Part shown: positions 1 to 12,409 of the stretch, one piece after another
Layout of the letters: the number at the start of each line of letters is the position of its first letter
How positions within the stretch are numbered: position 1 is the first letter of the stretch
From: Metellina segmentata
Lineage: Eukaryota > Arthropoda > Arachnida > Araneae > Tetragnathidae
Assembly: GCA_947359465.1 (NCBI GenBank)
Contig: OX375881.1
Coordinates: 78,899,914 to 78,963,913, forward strand
Direction: 5' to 3'
DNA length: 64,000 bases
Position numbers and translations under genes: made by a program
Notes under the pieces: model-generated
Told to the model about the DNA's origin: nothing
Database searches by the model: none
The model's input: only the letters and a program-made list of their open reading frames with translations

Positions 1-1132
1 TTTAATTTTCAGACAAGTATTTATGTCTTTAAATTCTAGTATATTCTATAGAATAGAAATATAACATGCTGTAGCACCTCATACATATTTTTCAATGACA
101 TAACATCAAAATTTTTATTTTTTTACTTGCGTCACAGCTCTTGCCGGGGTGCGATATGTAACATCTTATGAATATTAAATTCATATTCCAAAAAAATACC
201 TTTTCAATTCTTACATAGAATTTTTGAACATAAATTCATAGACTACTTCTACACGAAAAAACTTCTTCAATCCGAATCCTTACCTTCTGTAATCATTCTT
301 TGCATTATTGAGAATCCTTGTTTAGAACATAGATCAATTCGTTTATATAAAAATTTTTAATAATTTAAATAATTATAATTATAGCAAAGCACTTAACGAA
401 ATTAAACTGTTTTAAGAATTTTTGGAATGAAATGTTTGGAAGGCACATATTAATATTGTTTGATAAATTGTTTTCGATTTTATGCTTTTTTTAAATGCCA
501 AAATCCAACTTTTTAAAATAAATGTAGGAAAGTTTTCGTTTTACACTATATTGTAACAGCTATTTGGTGAACTTAAACTGATTAATTGACATTTTTATTT
601 CTAACTGATTATGAAAATAAATATACTAGGAGTATTGTATTCAAAATTAAATTAATATTAATTTGAAAATTATTTTTTTTAATAAATTATTATAAAGGGT
701 ATTAAGGTAGGAATGTGTAAACCAGCTGTAACATTTCAACATAAACTTAAAAATTAACGCCATTTAAAAATTGAATTCAAGACAATTGTAACCTTGTCGT
801 TCAAATGCTGACAAAAGCAGTTCTTTAAATTATAAATATATTTTTACACTTGAATTAAGTATGGTTCGTTGATTCACAAACTGGTTGGAAGTCCGTTTCT
901 GGAAAATTTGCAGACAAAAGCCTCCTTTATATCGTTTGCAGTTTTTATGAAGCGTGAAAAAAATTCTGAGAAGAATGTGCTCGACACAGCTGTGGGATCA
1001 GAACAGTGGGAATTTTCTATAGAATCTTTCTGGGAAAATGGCTGAAAGGAAAACGCCTAGGGAGAAATATGTCAACACATTACTTTCAGGTACTTTTCTT
1101 CAAGTTTTCCAGCACTAGAAACTTAGTTAAAC
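1..1132. other. AT-rich non-coding DNA, nothing recognised
   Basis: Low-complexity AT-rich sequence with short A and T runs. I see no open frame of convincing length, no RNA gene and no transposon end. It leads directly into the 285-bp tandem repeat. Confidence 0.6.
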
Positions 1133-1990
1133 AAAGTTTTCCCACTGGACCATTGGAAATATAATCGCAAGTCTCCTATGGGGAAATATAGAACCAAAAA
1201 TACTGAAAGCGAAAGTTGAATGAGTTTTCTATTGAAATCACATGTGTAAATATTATTAGTAATTCTAAAACCGGTATGTCACGATCACAATGTCTCACTT
1301 TTGATGTTTAAAAAAATAATGTAATTCAAGAATGAAACTAAAGATGATAAGTTTAATGTTATGGAACAAATTATCTTAAAGTATAAAATAATCAAAACGC
1401 TATATGGAATATAGCCTATTCCCTTTCCATTGGACCATTTAAAATATAATCGCAAGTCTGCTATGGGGAAATATAGAACCAAAAATACTAAAGGCGAAAG
1501 TTGAATGAGTTTTCTATTGAAATCACATGTGTAAATATTATTAGTAATTCTAAAACCGGTATGTCACGATCACAGTGTCTCACTTTTGATGTTTAAAAAA
1601 ATAATGTAAGACAAGAATGAAACTAAATAGAATAAGTTTAATGTTATGGAACAAATTATCTTAAAGTATAAAATAATCAAAACGCTATATGGAATATAGC
1701 CTATTCCCTTTCCATTGGACCATTTAAAATATAATCGCAAGTCTGCTATGGGGAAATATAGAGCTAAAAATACTAAAGGCGAAAGTTGAATGAGTTTTCT
1801 ATTGAAATCACATGTGTAAATATTATTAGTAATTCTAAAACCGGTATGTCACGATCACAGTGACTCACTTTTGATGTTTAAAAAAATAATGTAAGACAAG
1901 AATGAAACTAAATAGAATAAGTTTAATGTTATGGAACAAATTATCTTAAAATATAAAATAATCAATACACTACATGGAATATCGTTTATT
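1133..1990. repeat. 285-bp tandem repeat, about three copies
   Basis: The string ATAATCGCAAGTCT recurs at 1161, 1446 and 1731, so the period is exactly 285 bp. Each unit also carries GGGGAAATATAG, the phrase ATGAGTTTTCTATTGAAATC and TATGTCACGATCAC. Units two and three are nearly identical; the first differs more at its left edge and the array fades near 1990. One minus-strand open frame (1285-1482) lies inside but resembles no family, and I treat it as chance. Confidence 0.9.
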
Positions 1991-3790
1991 CCCTTTTCAT
2001 TTAACCGTAAGCAACTAAGTTTTATATCATGGGCAAGCTAAAAATGCAAAACCAAATTTATTATATACGTATTTTAATTTCATCATATTCTAATACAACC
2101 TCTGATCTCAAAGTTTTTTAATTTAAAAGAAATGTGCCAAAAAATACCTATTGGCACATAGCTCTAGAAAAAAATTGTGAACAACTTTTATAGCTAGGTA
2201 TTAATGAAACTTAACTTACCTTTTTGTTTTTCAGTATTTAAAAAGGTAGATAGCACCTTTTACGTTCTAATATTTCATGGGTTTATTTAACTTGTTTTGT
2301 TTGCTGATTCATTTATTATTTAGAGCGAAAAAGCTAAATACTTCGACTGAGTAACATAAACTGATTTTCAATTAACCCCCCCCCCCTCCAAATTTGGTTA
2401 AATATCAAATTTCGACCTTTCCAAACCCTGAGATTCTTTTTAATTTTCAACTCAGCATAAACTAAACGAAATTTTAAATTTAATCCTTGAAATAAATAAA
2501 AAATAATTTGGAGAACATTTTATATCTCGTTAAATCCATAACTGAATAGAATATTTATAAAGTCAATACAAACTTTCACATTTAATGCTTCTGTATACGA
2601 TTCAAGAGGGAACCATTAGAATCCATTAGAAATTTCCTAATAGCAAGTGATACTCTATAAGATGTTTTCCATTACAGAGTACTCTAGGAGTGGTCTAGTA
2701 TCCCAATTAAACACACAGTACTGTCTCTCTCATGTCTCCATTTCTCCTTCTAAAGTAACCAAATGACGAGGTTAGTTACAGGAGACCAACGGGCATTGAC
2801 TACGGCATAATCCAGGTTACTTCCAGGAAAGAAGATAATCGCCTCCATTATCCTGGAAATATCATATCGAATGGTTCTCATTTTACACGTTATGGGTACA
2901 TTTAGGATGTTTTTAACTTGTGATGTTTTTTTGTAACATTAGATATATGTTATTGAAATGTAAGTTTCGTCCTTAGAAATAGGATAGGGAAAACTGAGGA
3001 TTAAGAAGCTTAAAGGTTTCACTAGAATTTTTGAGGATGACCTTTTCGTAAATGTAATGTTAAGCAGTGGATAGACATAGAGAAAAATTCTTATTTGCAT
3101 ACGTGATAGAAATATGAAAATTTGAGGGATACATTATTCGAATTTTGTATGCGTTTGATGCTATTTTTATGAAACTAATAATGAGCTTCAATTTATATTG
3201 TAACAAGTGGCTTTTATTTTGATTAGCTCAAATACTATCCAAAGAAAGTCCAGGTATAGTTAATAAACTAATTAATATTTGCTTTACAGCAAATATCTGT
3301 TGATTGTGTATATTCAAATACGTCTAAGCATCTGGTCTTTTGGCCTCTTAGTTTTAATATTATTTTCATGAACATTTTAATTTGTTTTAGTCTACTTCAT
3401 AACAAAATTAATAATTTAGTCCACTGCATAATTAAAATTGACAGATTGTGTTTAAGATTGGATCCGCCTTGGGTTCAGTGGGTTTCACTACTTCACTAGT
3501 AATCTGCGAGCAGTTTGTGGAACAGGCTTGACTATTCAAAGCACCCTGGGAGCATTTCTCAGTTTGGGGTAAAAAAAAATTTCGTTAATGTACTTGATGG
3601 ATAAAGCATTGTTTGACTAGAGCCCCATAAAAGCAACAAAAACAACTATCAATTTAAGATTCTTTAAACTACTAATTAAATTACAACTGATAACTGTAAG
3701 GGCTGACATTGTATTGAAGATACCATCGTGTTTTAATGTGTGATTGTTAAATAATTCTTCCTCTTCCACATACGGGGACCAGTAGGTAAG
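1991..3790. other. AT-rich non-coding DNA with a poly-C tract
   Basis: No gene or transposon recognised. A short C run sits near 2378-2386. The 2640-2880 segment is slightly less AT-rich, with no coding signal I can support. Confidence 0.55.
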
Positions 3791-4070
3791 TAGGTTATTT
3801 TATTTACGTGGTACTGGAGCAACCCATCGAGATATTTGTGACGATCCGGGATAAATACAGAAGGAAAATGTCTAAGGACAACAATTTTGAAACACGGTCA
3901 GGTGACGAGGTCAATACCAAAACTGACGTCGCATTCCTTACACCACGCATCATAAGGACATTTGAGGCCACTATTTTCACTCTTAAGCTCACGCGTACGT
4001 ATATTTATTAGATCGAGTTACGAACTCGCAACCCTCTGGTTGATAATCCGAGACTTACCGTAACAATCAG
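3791..4070 (-). mobile_element. tRNA-derived SINE copy (family A), degenerate
   Basis: Shares with the other copies in this window the ordered phrases GGAGCAAC, ACGATCCGGGAT, AAGGACAAC, TTTTGAAACACGGTCA and GACATTTGAGGCCAC. The right end, read on the minus strand, has a B-box-like stretch (GCGAGTTCGTAACTC) as expected of a tRNA-derived head, so the element reads right to left. It is diverged. The 62- and 67-codon open frames inside it are by-products of the repeat. Confidence 0.7.
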
Positions 4071-7000
4071 AAACTTGGTATTAGTCTATACTGGTACATT
4101 AATTTGAAAGCATAGGAATATCTTCTACGGTATGATATAGTTCTAGAAAATATTTTTCTTGAAAACATTGATAGCCTAGCTACCAACACAATAAACTAGG
4201 TTCAATATCCTTAAGTTTTTGCGATGGCATGGTGGCTCTGGGAATCCATCCCCTAAAAGTTTTTCTTATTTTACATCTCTACAAATTAAATATAAATTAA
4301 TTCTAAGATTATGCCATTTAAATAAAACAACAATTATTAAACTAATTAACATTTCATTAATCAATTTACTAGATTATTAAGATATGGATATTGTGAATTT
4401 ATCGATATATGTAGTATCTGTGCAGATATCAACATATCACATTAGAGCTTCCAAAGTAGTTAAAAGTGAAACTTTAATTTTTTCTAAATGCTATTTATTG
4501 TTATATTTTGTGAATAAAAATGTCAAATGGATGATTTCTGTACTCGTATCAACGTATATTCTTCACTTTTCTGTTTATATTGATCCCTTACGTTAAAGAA
4601 AACATAGTATTTAAATATTTTGTGGAACTCAGAAAGAAAATATAATCTAAGTCTTCATTTGGTTTAAAAATTGAAGTTTTTTCTTTGGTCCCATGTGAAC
4701 TACAGGCTACACTACTTGATTGCTATTGCTGATACAGACGTTGTATCAGTAGATTAAGTTAAATATTCTTTTTAAAACTGGAGTAAATACCTCATTAGAT
4801 TCGATGTAGTCCGATATTTTCCCTGATGCAAGTTGAAGTTTTTGTGATGTGTATTGTAATTGAGATCTTGAGAAAATACACGCTTGTCTAAAGTGGCGTT
4901 CTTTTACAAATAGAATCCTATACCGAAGGAAGTATCAGCGGAAGTTGATCATTAGGGTGATTGTTTCTAAATTGACCCTTATCCAAAAGGATTTCTCATG
5001 TGACCCGTACAATTTGGCAATACAGATACTCATATGACATTCTTTTTTTATAAAGTTTATAGTTTCTGATTGATATGTGGTAGAAATATTGGATACTAAT
5101 TGAAATATGATACACTATGAACTAATACTTGGGATGTATTTTGAAATGAGAGGTTTGTGAATTTAAAAGTTATTACCTGAGTGATTTACTTTATTAGAAA
5201 AGTTAAATGTGAATACATAATTAAGGGGAAGTGTAGAAATTTCTTTCACGGGGAAGCGCATCAACTGAATATAAAACGTATGTCTGTGATTAAAGTAGTA
5301 TCAACCACCTGTTGGAAATGATTTAAGTAGTTATCGTTCCATTATCTATAGCACTTTGAATCACGGTAGGGGAGATATGCTAATCAAAGAAAGGCAGGAA
5401 TTAAATTATATGGTTTCCCCTAACTCCTATAGCTCCATAAAAAACAAGGAAACAGTTCATGGTAAGTTGTTGTTGTTGTTGCTAATTCTCCTTGGTCTAG
5501 ATCAACTAGATCAAGTCCAGAAGATCGTACACCCTCAAAAAGTCCAAAACTTGGACAGGATTCTCTTTCAAATCTGTCTTGACCATCCCCATACAAGCAA
5601 GAAGGTGACTGGGGGAGGCCGGAGCCAAACTGCATTTTCTACCCGGTAAAAAAGTCTTACGTCCCTGGTCAAATCATGGTAAATACTTGCCCCAAGTAGT
5701 GAGCTAAATACAATCTCATGCAATAGTGTTGGAAAGTATTTTTTCAAAAACTTCTAAATGTTACAAGCTTTAACAAATAAGAGCACGAACATATTAATAA
5801 TGGGTCTAGAAGTGTGTGATAAAAATATGAAATTTCAAAGTTATTGGGATACAGTAGTATTTGGTTGAATATGAACTTTGAAGATTTGGGTTTGCCTTTT
5901 ATTTACTTTACACTATTACAAAGCAACTTTATGCTACTACACTCTTCAAAATAAATCAAAAACGTAAATTCGCAAGAGTAAAGGATATTAAGGAGCCTTT
6001 AATTCCAGTAATTTTAATTGTGGTAGATCAGAAGTAGAAAGAAAGAACCTCTCTACACATGTTCTCATACTAAAACTGTATCGTTTAAGTATAAGAAGAT
6101 GTGTAGACCTTTTATTCTACGCAGATTCATTTTCATGAATACCTATTGTAAATTTAAGATGCATGATTTTTGTGTAGATTGTTACTCTCGGAATGCCGCG
6201 AGTATAATCTAGATCCACAACGCGAGTAAATAGTTATAATATACGCAATTGTGTGTTAACAATAAACTCATCTATAATATTTTACGAAACTTAATTAATA
6301 CTGTTCACAAATTAAATGAAAATCTGAATAATCAGAAAATATTATCGAACTTTAATTACCTTAAAGAACAAAGTAAGTTTGTAATTTTTTTTAATTATGC
6401 CGAAAATACATTAAAACAAGTTGTTATTATGCTAAACAAATTTCTAGTATCGTGTTTTATCATACAAAATTTCTCACGTTTTATTCGACATTGTAGAGTA
6501 ATTTTAAAAACTTGCCCCTCAAATCTTAGTTTACAACACAATATTTAAAAAATAAGTTCCAGGTTAATATCAAAATCGAGCTGATATTAAAAAAATGAAT
6601 CATTAGGTTTCAGTACATATATGCATAAATACAAATACAACCTTATGTGGTTAATTTTCCTAGTTTATCAGAGTTCAAAAGTGTTCAATTATTGTATCCT
6701 TGTATCCCTGAAAGCGTACAACAAAGCGACGAATACATCTACAAAAAGTTTATATCTTATTATTAAGGCATGTTTCACAAAAACATCGTAGCTTCCATTA
6801 CAACTGTCTATGAACTTAACTATTATATACACTTTCTACAGTATTAGTATACAGATGTTTAAGAATAACTGTTCATACAAATATCCAGAGTGAGTTAATT
6901 CCGACAGCAAACCGAGCATTGTGCAACTGAAGGAGTTCCACACCAGCTGTAATTACAGTTGAGTCAGTGTTAATAATCAAGTCAGCAGACATCTTTGTAC

Positions 7001-8229
7001 TCTATATTAAAGAGTCCATAAATGTACAATGCACGCTACCAATTCGTATCGGTATGGTCAATAGCAATTCGCTTTCCTCACCCATTTTGGGGTAGTGGAG
7101 GAAGAGTATGGTTAATTCAAAGACAGTGAGAGCAATGATAGTTGCAATTAGTCATGGGGTCACATTGCAGACACTTTCCGCTCCCTCGTCCTTGTTCTAA
7201 TCAAAAGTAATAGTCGCCGCGGCGTGTACGACGAAGAGAAATCCAGCATCTTAATTCCTGTAGGTTGTAAAGGAAGCGGAGTCAGTTAATCAGGTTGCTG
7301 GATAACTGTGGGGCTTTTATGACTTGCAGTTTGGTCAAGGTTGTAAGTTTAAAAGCTAAGTTGAGGGGATGAGGGGAATGGCTGAGTTTAAAACTAATTA
7401 GAAGCCCGGGATTGGTGGGTTTGTAGTAAACTAGCTTAGAGGTGGGATTGAGAAGCTTAACTTCAGAGACTTACATTCATTCTTCGATTTCATTTCATTA
7501 ATATTTATTAGTTATAGTAAATTTGTGAATCTCCGCGTCACTGTAGATAAAAACAACACTTGAAGTACCAGTATTTCTATCGTTTATAATGGTTCAAAAT
7601 TACTTGGTGTTGTCCTCGGAAGTTTTGCTTCCAATATGAATTGATGCCAATAGTTCCATATGTTGCTCCAGTGAGATGTTGATTCAACTACATACCTCTA
7701 TATTTCATTATGGTAGGACTTATAAATTTATTTTATAGGTTTTGCAAATGTTTTCGTTCGGTTGATGTTAGTTTCTCTCATTCTGTAATTGTCCTTACGC
7801 TAGACTCCCTATACGTCACAGGTTCCATGAATCTCCTACAAAACACACCTGGTAAAATTTTATTTCCTACCATTTCCCCCTTAGGATATATTTCTCTGTT
7901 TCCAGTAATATATTTATTTCAAAGGTGGAAAAATTGTAGCCTGAGAAACAATGTGACCCATTCTAGTTTATCGGCAAAGGTTTTAACTTATCTAGAGAGC
8001 TCAAATACATAGTTTATTTGCTCCCTTTGAAAAAAAGCGCTGAGTATAATTCCATGAATATCACTATTTTTAATAATTTTTTATCTTCATTAACAGAACT
8101 GAACTAATTTTCAATGACAGGTCACATAAGGTGCAAAATTAAAAAACAGCTTTAAAGTAAAAATGGTAATTCTGATGTAAAATAAATTGCAAAGTAGTTA
8201 CAAAGTCTAAACTGAGTTTTAACTACTTC
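4071..8229. other. AT-rich non-coding DNA; no gene recognised
   Basis: About 4 kb without a supported gene. Short open frames at 4384-4596, 5356-5649, 6249-6548 and 7710-8012 have AT-driven composition (Ile, Leu, Asn, Lys, Phe) and no motif I recognise. At 5470-5550 there is a TTG run followed by near-repeats of CTAGATCAA. The 7040-7460 stretch is more GC-rich and looks unique. Confidence 0.5.
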
Positions 8230-9085
8230 ACGATTTTAATGTAGTCCGAATATTTACTGATTCGTACCATCCCTACTTATCATGAAAACAAACAACTAGA
8301 TACTTCTTCCGCATCTAGACACCATCACACTTTTTGTTAAGCCCAGCAATAAAACTCTGAATTCTTATATGCAAAACATTTAAATATTTTAACTTGTTCT
8401 TCCCCGAAATACATTTTATCTCTAATGAGTTACAAAATAAAACCTTAGCATTTACAACACCAAAACGTTAAGTTCCTGATTATCATGTGCAAAGTACTAA
8501 AATACAGTAAAATTGTCTGAACTGAAAGCCTCTTCTTTAGAAAATAAAATATTCTTATTTACTGCATACGTAGATAAAGCTCGTAGTTTTTATGTGCAAA
8601 GTATTTCTTTCAATACAGTAGCAAAGATCCATTGAAACACATTTTATCTCAACTGAATAACAAAATCCTACAAAATAAAATACCAGAATCATTAGTGACT
8701 TCCTCCCTGGGACGATTATGCCTTTAATACAGTCCACCAATTTACTGACCCATACCGTCTCTTCCTAGCCATAAAAAATAACCAACTACATACTTCTTTC
8801 GAAACGAGAGGCCGTCACACTTCTTGCTAAACCCGGAAATGAAGTTCGGCATTCTGCGGTGCAAAGTATTTCAACATCGAAACTAAGTCTTCACTGAGTT
8901 ACAGAATCTTAAAAAATAAAATTCTCAGACCCACATTTTTAACTTCACGCAAGAAAAAGAATGACTTTGAGATAGACCAGCTATTTACTGACCCATAGAG
9001 TCCCTCCCCGCCATAAAAAAGCGACCAACTACACACTTTCTCCGAAACGAGACGCTGTCGCACTTTTTGCAACACCCATCCACAC
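8230..9085. repeat. Degenerate ~243-bp tandem repeat
   Basis: The phrase 'tttactga..c.tacc.tc.c...cat.aaaa..aaccaacta.atacttc' followed by a CTGTCGCAC or CCATCACAC-like motif recurs near 8250, 8735 and 8978. The last two are about 243 bp apart, and the first is about two units earlier, with a very diverged copy near 8500. Recurrent GTGCAAAGTATTT and GAGTTACAGAATC phrases fit the same period. It is an old array. Confidence 0.65.
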
Positions 9086-9720
9086 TTCGATGCATTTAAT
9101 CGTCCCCTGCTTATGCAATCTCCCCAAAACTAGATTGTTCCCCCTTAAAGTCCCCATCTCCTTCTTTTTCCCGGACCTCCTTCTTGAAATAAACCATCGA
9201 CCGGATGATTCCAGGGCGCCTACAAGTCGGGGACAGTCTGGCCAAGGCAGACATAAAAGGCGATACTTGAAGATCCAGGGAAAATCTAGTACCCCAGTCT
9301 TTCCCTGTGACTAATTTCTAGTGTTTTGGAGTGGGAACCAGAGCTTGGTGTGCCACACTTTGCTTTCCATTAAAGGTCATTATCGAATAAGGCCGAGCGT
9401 TTGCCTTTTGCGCTGCAGGACGTGCAAAGCCAACCCGACTCGCCATCCAATCCGTTGCCGGAGAACAACTTTGTACCTCATGCGGCCCTCCGATAACAGT
9501 TTTCAGACTGGAGTGCAAATATTTATTTTCCTGACGTCGCCCCGTTCCGCGATGTTTTCCAACGTTAATCACTGTCCATCTGTTGCGAGTTTGATTTGAT
9601 TCTGAATAGGGTCGCGAAGAATTAAGTGTGACGTGAAGTAACAAATGCTGAGAATACAGGTTCGTGTTACCTTACAGGGATGCGGGTCGGGAAGGGGGTT
9701 TGTGTTTGTCTTCCCAGCCA
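9086..9720. other. GC-elevated unique island, function unknown
   Basis: This stretch is clearly less AT-rich than its flanks and has overlapping open frames on both strands (9090-9314 plus, 9321-9599 plus, 9318-9644 minus, 108 codons). None resembles a family I know, and I see no start context or splice layout that decides between them. It could be a conserved non-coding element, an unrecognised exon or an old repeat. I do not call a gene. Confidence 0.4.
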
Positions 9721-10550
9721 AATTTTGTGGAAGGGGGCATTTTATTTGAGCATCGTATATATAATCATTAAAATCAATGCTTCGTGCTTTCCGTGTTAAT
9801 ATTAATTGAGTTTATTGGTGTAACTTTTCAAATTACAGGTTGGTGTTCTAAACTTTCTAGGAAAACCCAACAAAGCGTGAAATATCATACAAATCACACG
9901 ATAATTTTTAAGATTCAGTTATCAAAAACAATTTGAAGGAAACCGCGATCTTACAATTTCTACACTACACTTTTGAAATTTGTTGGTCTTAGCAACCATA
10001 TTAGTGGAAGAGGAGAATTTGACTTGGAACATCGTATAGTAAATCATCTAAACCTGTCTGTTTTTTTTTTGAAGGGGCTGTGCATAAAGTAAGTGGTGTT
10101 TAGTTGTTTAACTTAAAAATTTAGAAATTGATTACAAAAGTTTTCTGAGAATATCCAAGAAAAGTAGATTGAGAATTAGAAACAATTTGGTACCAAAACG
10201 CTATTAAAATGGGTACGAAAGTTTGTAAAAAACTGTTTGTCGTTGCTAGTAAATTGTGTGAAAGATATATTTATTCGAATTAAAATAAATTATTCTTGGT
10301 TTCCGTATTAATATTAATTGAGTTAAATGGTATAACTTTGTAGTTTACAAAATTATAGTGAAAGATTTTAGATAATATTTTACAGATATAGATTTAGCTC
10401 AGTACGTCTTCGAAAGTAAGCGTATGCTCAATATAATAAGATATTTGTCTCAGTCAGTTTTGATGTAAGCGTGCTTTTAAACATTTTCCAATTTCAATAC
10501 ATGACATTCAATTTTATTTCAATTTTATTAATATATTTTGAAAACAATTT
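9721..10550. other. AT-rich non-coding DNA with a weak internal duplication
   Basis: No gene seen. A phrase of the type 'ttccgtgttaatattaattgag...ggt.taact' occurs near 9789 and again near 10301 (about 512 bp apart), suggesting an old local duplication. Confidence 0.5.
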
Positions 10551-10652
10551 ACTTAATAAACAATTTGGTAGTAACAACTTATAAAAATTACCCGCTATAG
10601 TTCAAGGACTGGTAACTCAATGTTTTTATTTTGAGATAAAGGGGAAAAACAG
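10551..10652 (+). repeat. 102-bp direct repeat, left copy
   Basis: The sequence starting ACTTAATAAACAATTTGG and ending GGGGAAAAACAG is repeated at 11631-11732 with only about two mismatches, at an offset of exactly 1,080 bp. The left copy continues into unique DNA; the right copy is cut off by a (TA)n tract. Confidence 0.93.
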
Positions 10653-11095
10653 TTTGTCGCAAATCACATCTTTATGTATACTTACATTTTTTACTGTCAG
10701 ATTACTGATTAAGTGGTCAAAAAGTTACCTAGTCCTTTCATTAAATTCTGCTAGATTCATCTTTATTAATTTACGTGTTACTCAAAATACACTATTTTTC
10801 AAGACATCTAGGTGATGCATTTAGGTGATTCTACAATACTATCCCTACAAAAGACCAGCAACGTATAATTTAATGTAACTTATGAAGTGTATTTAATCGA
10901 TATAAGCTTTGTGAAATAAGGTTTGGTATTTAACATTTACTGGTGTATTTCATTCTTAACACTCTTGAGTGACAGGAGTCGTAGGAGTTAGTATTGCTTT
11001 TATCCCACAACCCCCATATAATGACTAAACAATCGACTCTATCTGTATAAAGTATCCTAGAAAACATTACATTGGTCAAGAAAGTAGATAGGTAG
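10653..11095. other. AT-rich DNA inside the 1,080-bp duplication unit
   Basis: No gene recognised. The minus-strand frame at 10930-11130 partly overlaps the edge of the following SINE and has no recognisable motif. Confidence 0.5.
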
Positions 11096-11431
11096 GTACG
11101 TATGTAATTAACGTCGCCCTGAAGCAACACAAGGGTCTATTGTCGACGATCCGGTATCAATGGTAACGGTAATGGTAATTTTAGTTAACGTCGTACTAGA
11201 GCAACACAGCGGGCTATTGACGACGGTCCGGGATCAGTCCCTTAAGGGAAAAATCCGAGGACAACACCTCGTAATTTTGAACCACGGTCAGATGACGAAG
11301 GAACACCTGAGCAAGCACCGCACTCTCCAAACTTCCAAGCCAACCCAACGTGAGGACTTTCGGCCACGACAGATTTAAGGTGCACCAGCCGCATCTACAC
11401 CATACGCTTACAAACATCCATGCCCGGCCCC

Positions 11432-11442
11432 GGATTCGAACC
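11432..11442 (-). promoter_or_regulatory. RNA polymerase III B box of the SINE head
   Basis: The minus strand reads GGTTCGAATCC, matching the tRNA B-box consensus GGTTCGANTCC exactly. The A-box-like motif lies 25 bases away on the element's 5' side. This is the main evidence that the family is tRNA-derived. Confidence 0.8.
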
Positions 11443-11467
11443 AGGAACCTTCTGATCTAGAGGCTAA

Positions 11468-11478
11468 CACCTTAACCA
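11468..11478 (-). promoter_or_regulatory. RNA polymerase III A-box-like motif
   Basis: The minus strand reads TGGTTAAGGTG, close to the tRNA A-box pattern TRGYNNARNGG and correctly placed upstream of the perfect B box. The match is imperfect, so promoter activity is uncertain. Confidence 0.6.
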
Positions 11479-11630
11479 CTATTTTACACACTAACACACT
11501 AACACCTAACACTTAACCGGTTAGTCGGCATCCGGTATCAAACCCGAGACGATAGTTAGGTAGGCATGTAGATAAATTTAATTAGCACTAGAGAGCAACA
11601 CAACTGACTATTGTGTATATACACACAGAT

Positions 11631-11732
11631 ACTTAATAAACAATTTGGTAGTAACAACTTTTAAAAATTACCCGCTATAGTTCAAGGACTGGTAACTCAA
11701 TATTTTTATTTTGAGATAAAGGGGAAAAACAG
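11631..11732 (+). repeat. 102-bp direct repeat, right copy
   Basis: Near-identical to 10551-10652. Homology stops abruptly at 11732, where a (TA)n tract begins two bases later. Confidence 0.93.
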
Positions 11733-11856
<124 letters not shown>

Positions 11857-11907
11857 TACCCTGCAGTATAGACCAGACAACCATATGCCATATGTGATGG
11901 TATAATG

Positions 11908-12389
11908 CAGGGTTTCTCATAATGTGTATCGCGGCAACCTGGGGTGCCGCATAGAGAGATGAAGGGTGCCGCGAAGCGTCCATGATCTTTAATCTAAGCT
12001 ATTGCTAAGCAACAGATAAAAGTGTTAAGGTCACTCATCAGAAATGGGTTCACTCCCCAACCAAGAGCATGTTGAAGGTAATTTTATTTGCTTATATTTA
12101 TATTTTCACCTACATATGTTTTCCTATTAAGTACAATTAAAGTATTTGTGTGAATTTTAAATACGAGTTGTATCAATTATGTTTAAATTCGTACCACTTA
12201 CTTCTCTAATTTCTCTCTTCTTCAATCTCGTACAAATAGGAAATGTATATTATATATAATAATATACCACAGATAGATATTACAAGACAAGGGTGCCTCG
12301 AGAAAATAAAAATTCTCTTAAGGGGGTGCCACGAGAAAATTATAATCCTCTTACGGGTGGCGCGACTTGTAAAAGTTTGGGAACCTCTG
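11908..12389. mobile_element. Non-autonomous hAT element (MITE), 482 bp
   Basis: Bounded by a perfect 8-bp duplication GTATAATG at 11900-11907 and 12390-12397, as hAT transposases produce. The left end starts CAGGGTTTCTCA; the right end, reverse-complemented, starts CAGAGGTTCCCAAACTTT, a typical hAT-style terminus. GGGTGCC-type motifs recur near both ends (about 11941, 11966, 12290 and 12325), which may be subterminal transposase-binding sites. There is no transposase remnant, so it would have needed an autonomous partner in trans. The perfect duplication suggests a not very old insertion. Confidence 0.9.
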
Positions 12390-12409
12390 GTATAATGGAA
12401 ATAATGCAT

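Larger units (their letters stand above)
11096..11560 (-). mobile_element. tRNA-derived SINE (family A), best copy
   Basis: Read on the minus strand this has a tRNA-like head followed by a non-tRNA body. The head has a perfect B box (complement of 11432-11442, GGTTCGAATCC) and an A-box-like motif (complement of 11468-11478, TGGTTAAGGTG) at normal tRNA spacing. The body runs through the complements of CACTCTCCAAACTTCC, GAACCACGGTCAGATGACG and GGGCTATTGACGACGGTCC. The body's distal end is present twice (near 11105-11160 and from 11168), so a second partial copy abuts it. SINEs have no protein; both short frames here are spurious. Confidence 0.85.

Noticed and set aside
3804..4011. Overlapping frames on both strands
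   Set aside because: They lie within a SINE copy, which is non-coding.
5356..5649. 97-codon frame with a run of Leu that could be a signal peptide
   Set aside because: The Leu run is encoded by a TTG repeat, and nothing after it looks like a mature protein or known family.
9318..9644. 108-codon minus-strand open frame
   Set aside because: No recognisable domain and overlapping equally long frames on the other strand. I kept only the GC-elevated island.
11420..11490. Genuine tRNA gene on the minus strand
   Set aside because: A and B boxes are present, but the sequence is fused to the dispersed SINE body and does not show a full cloverleaf.
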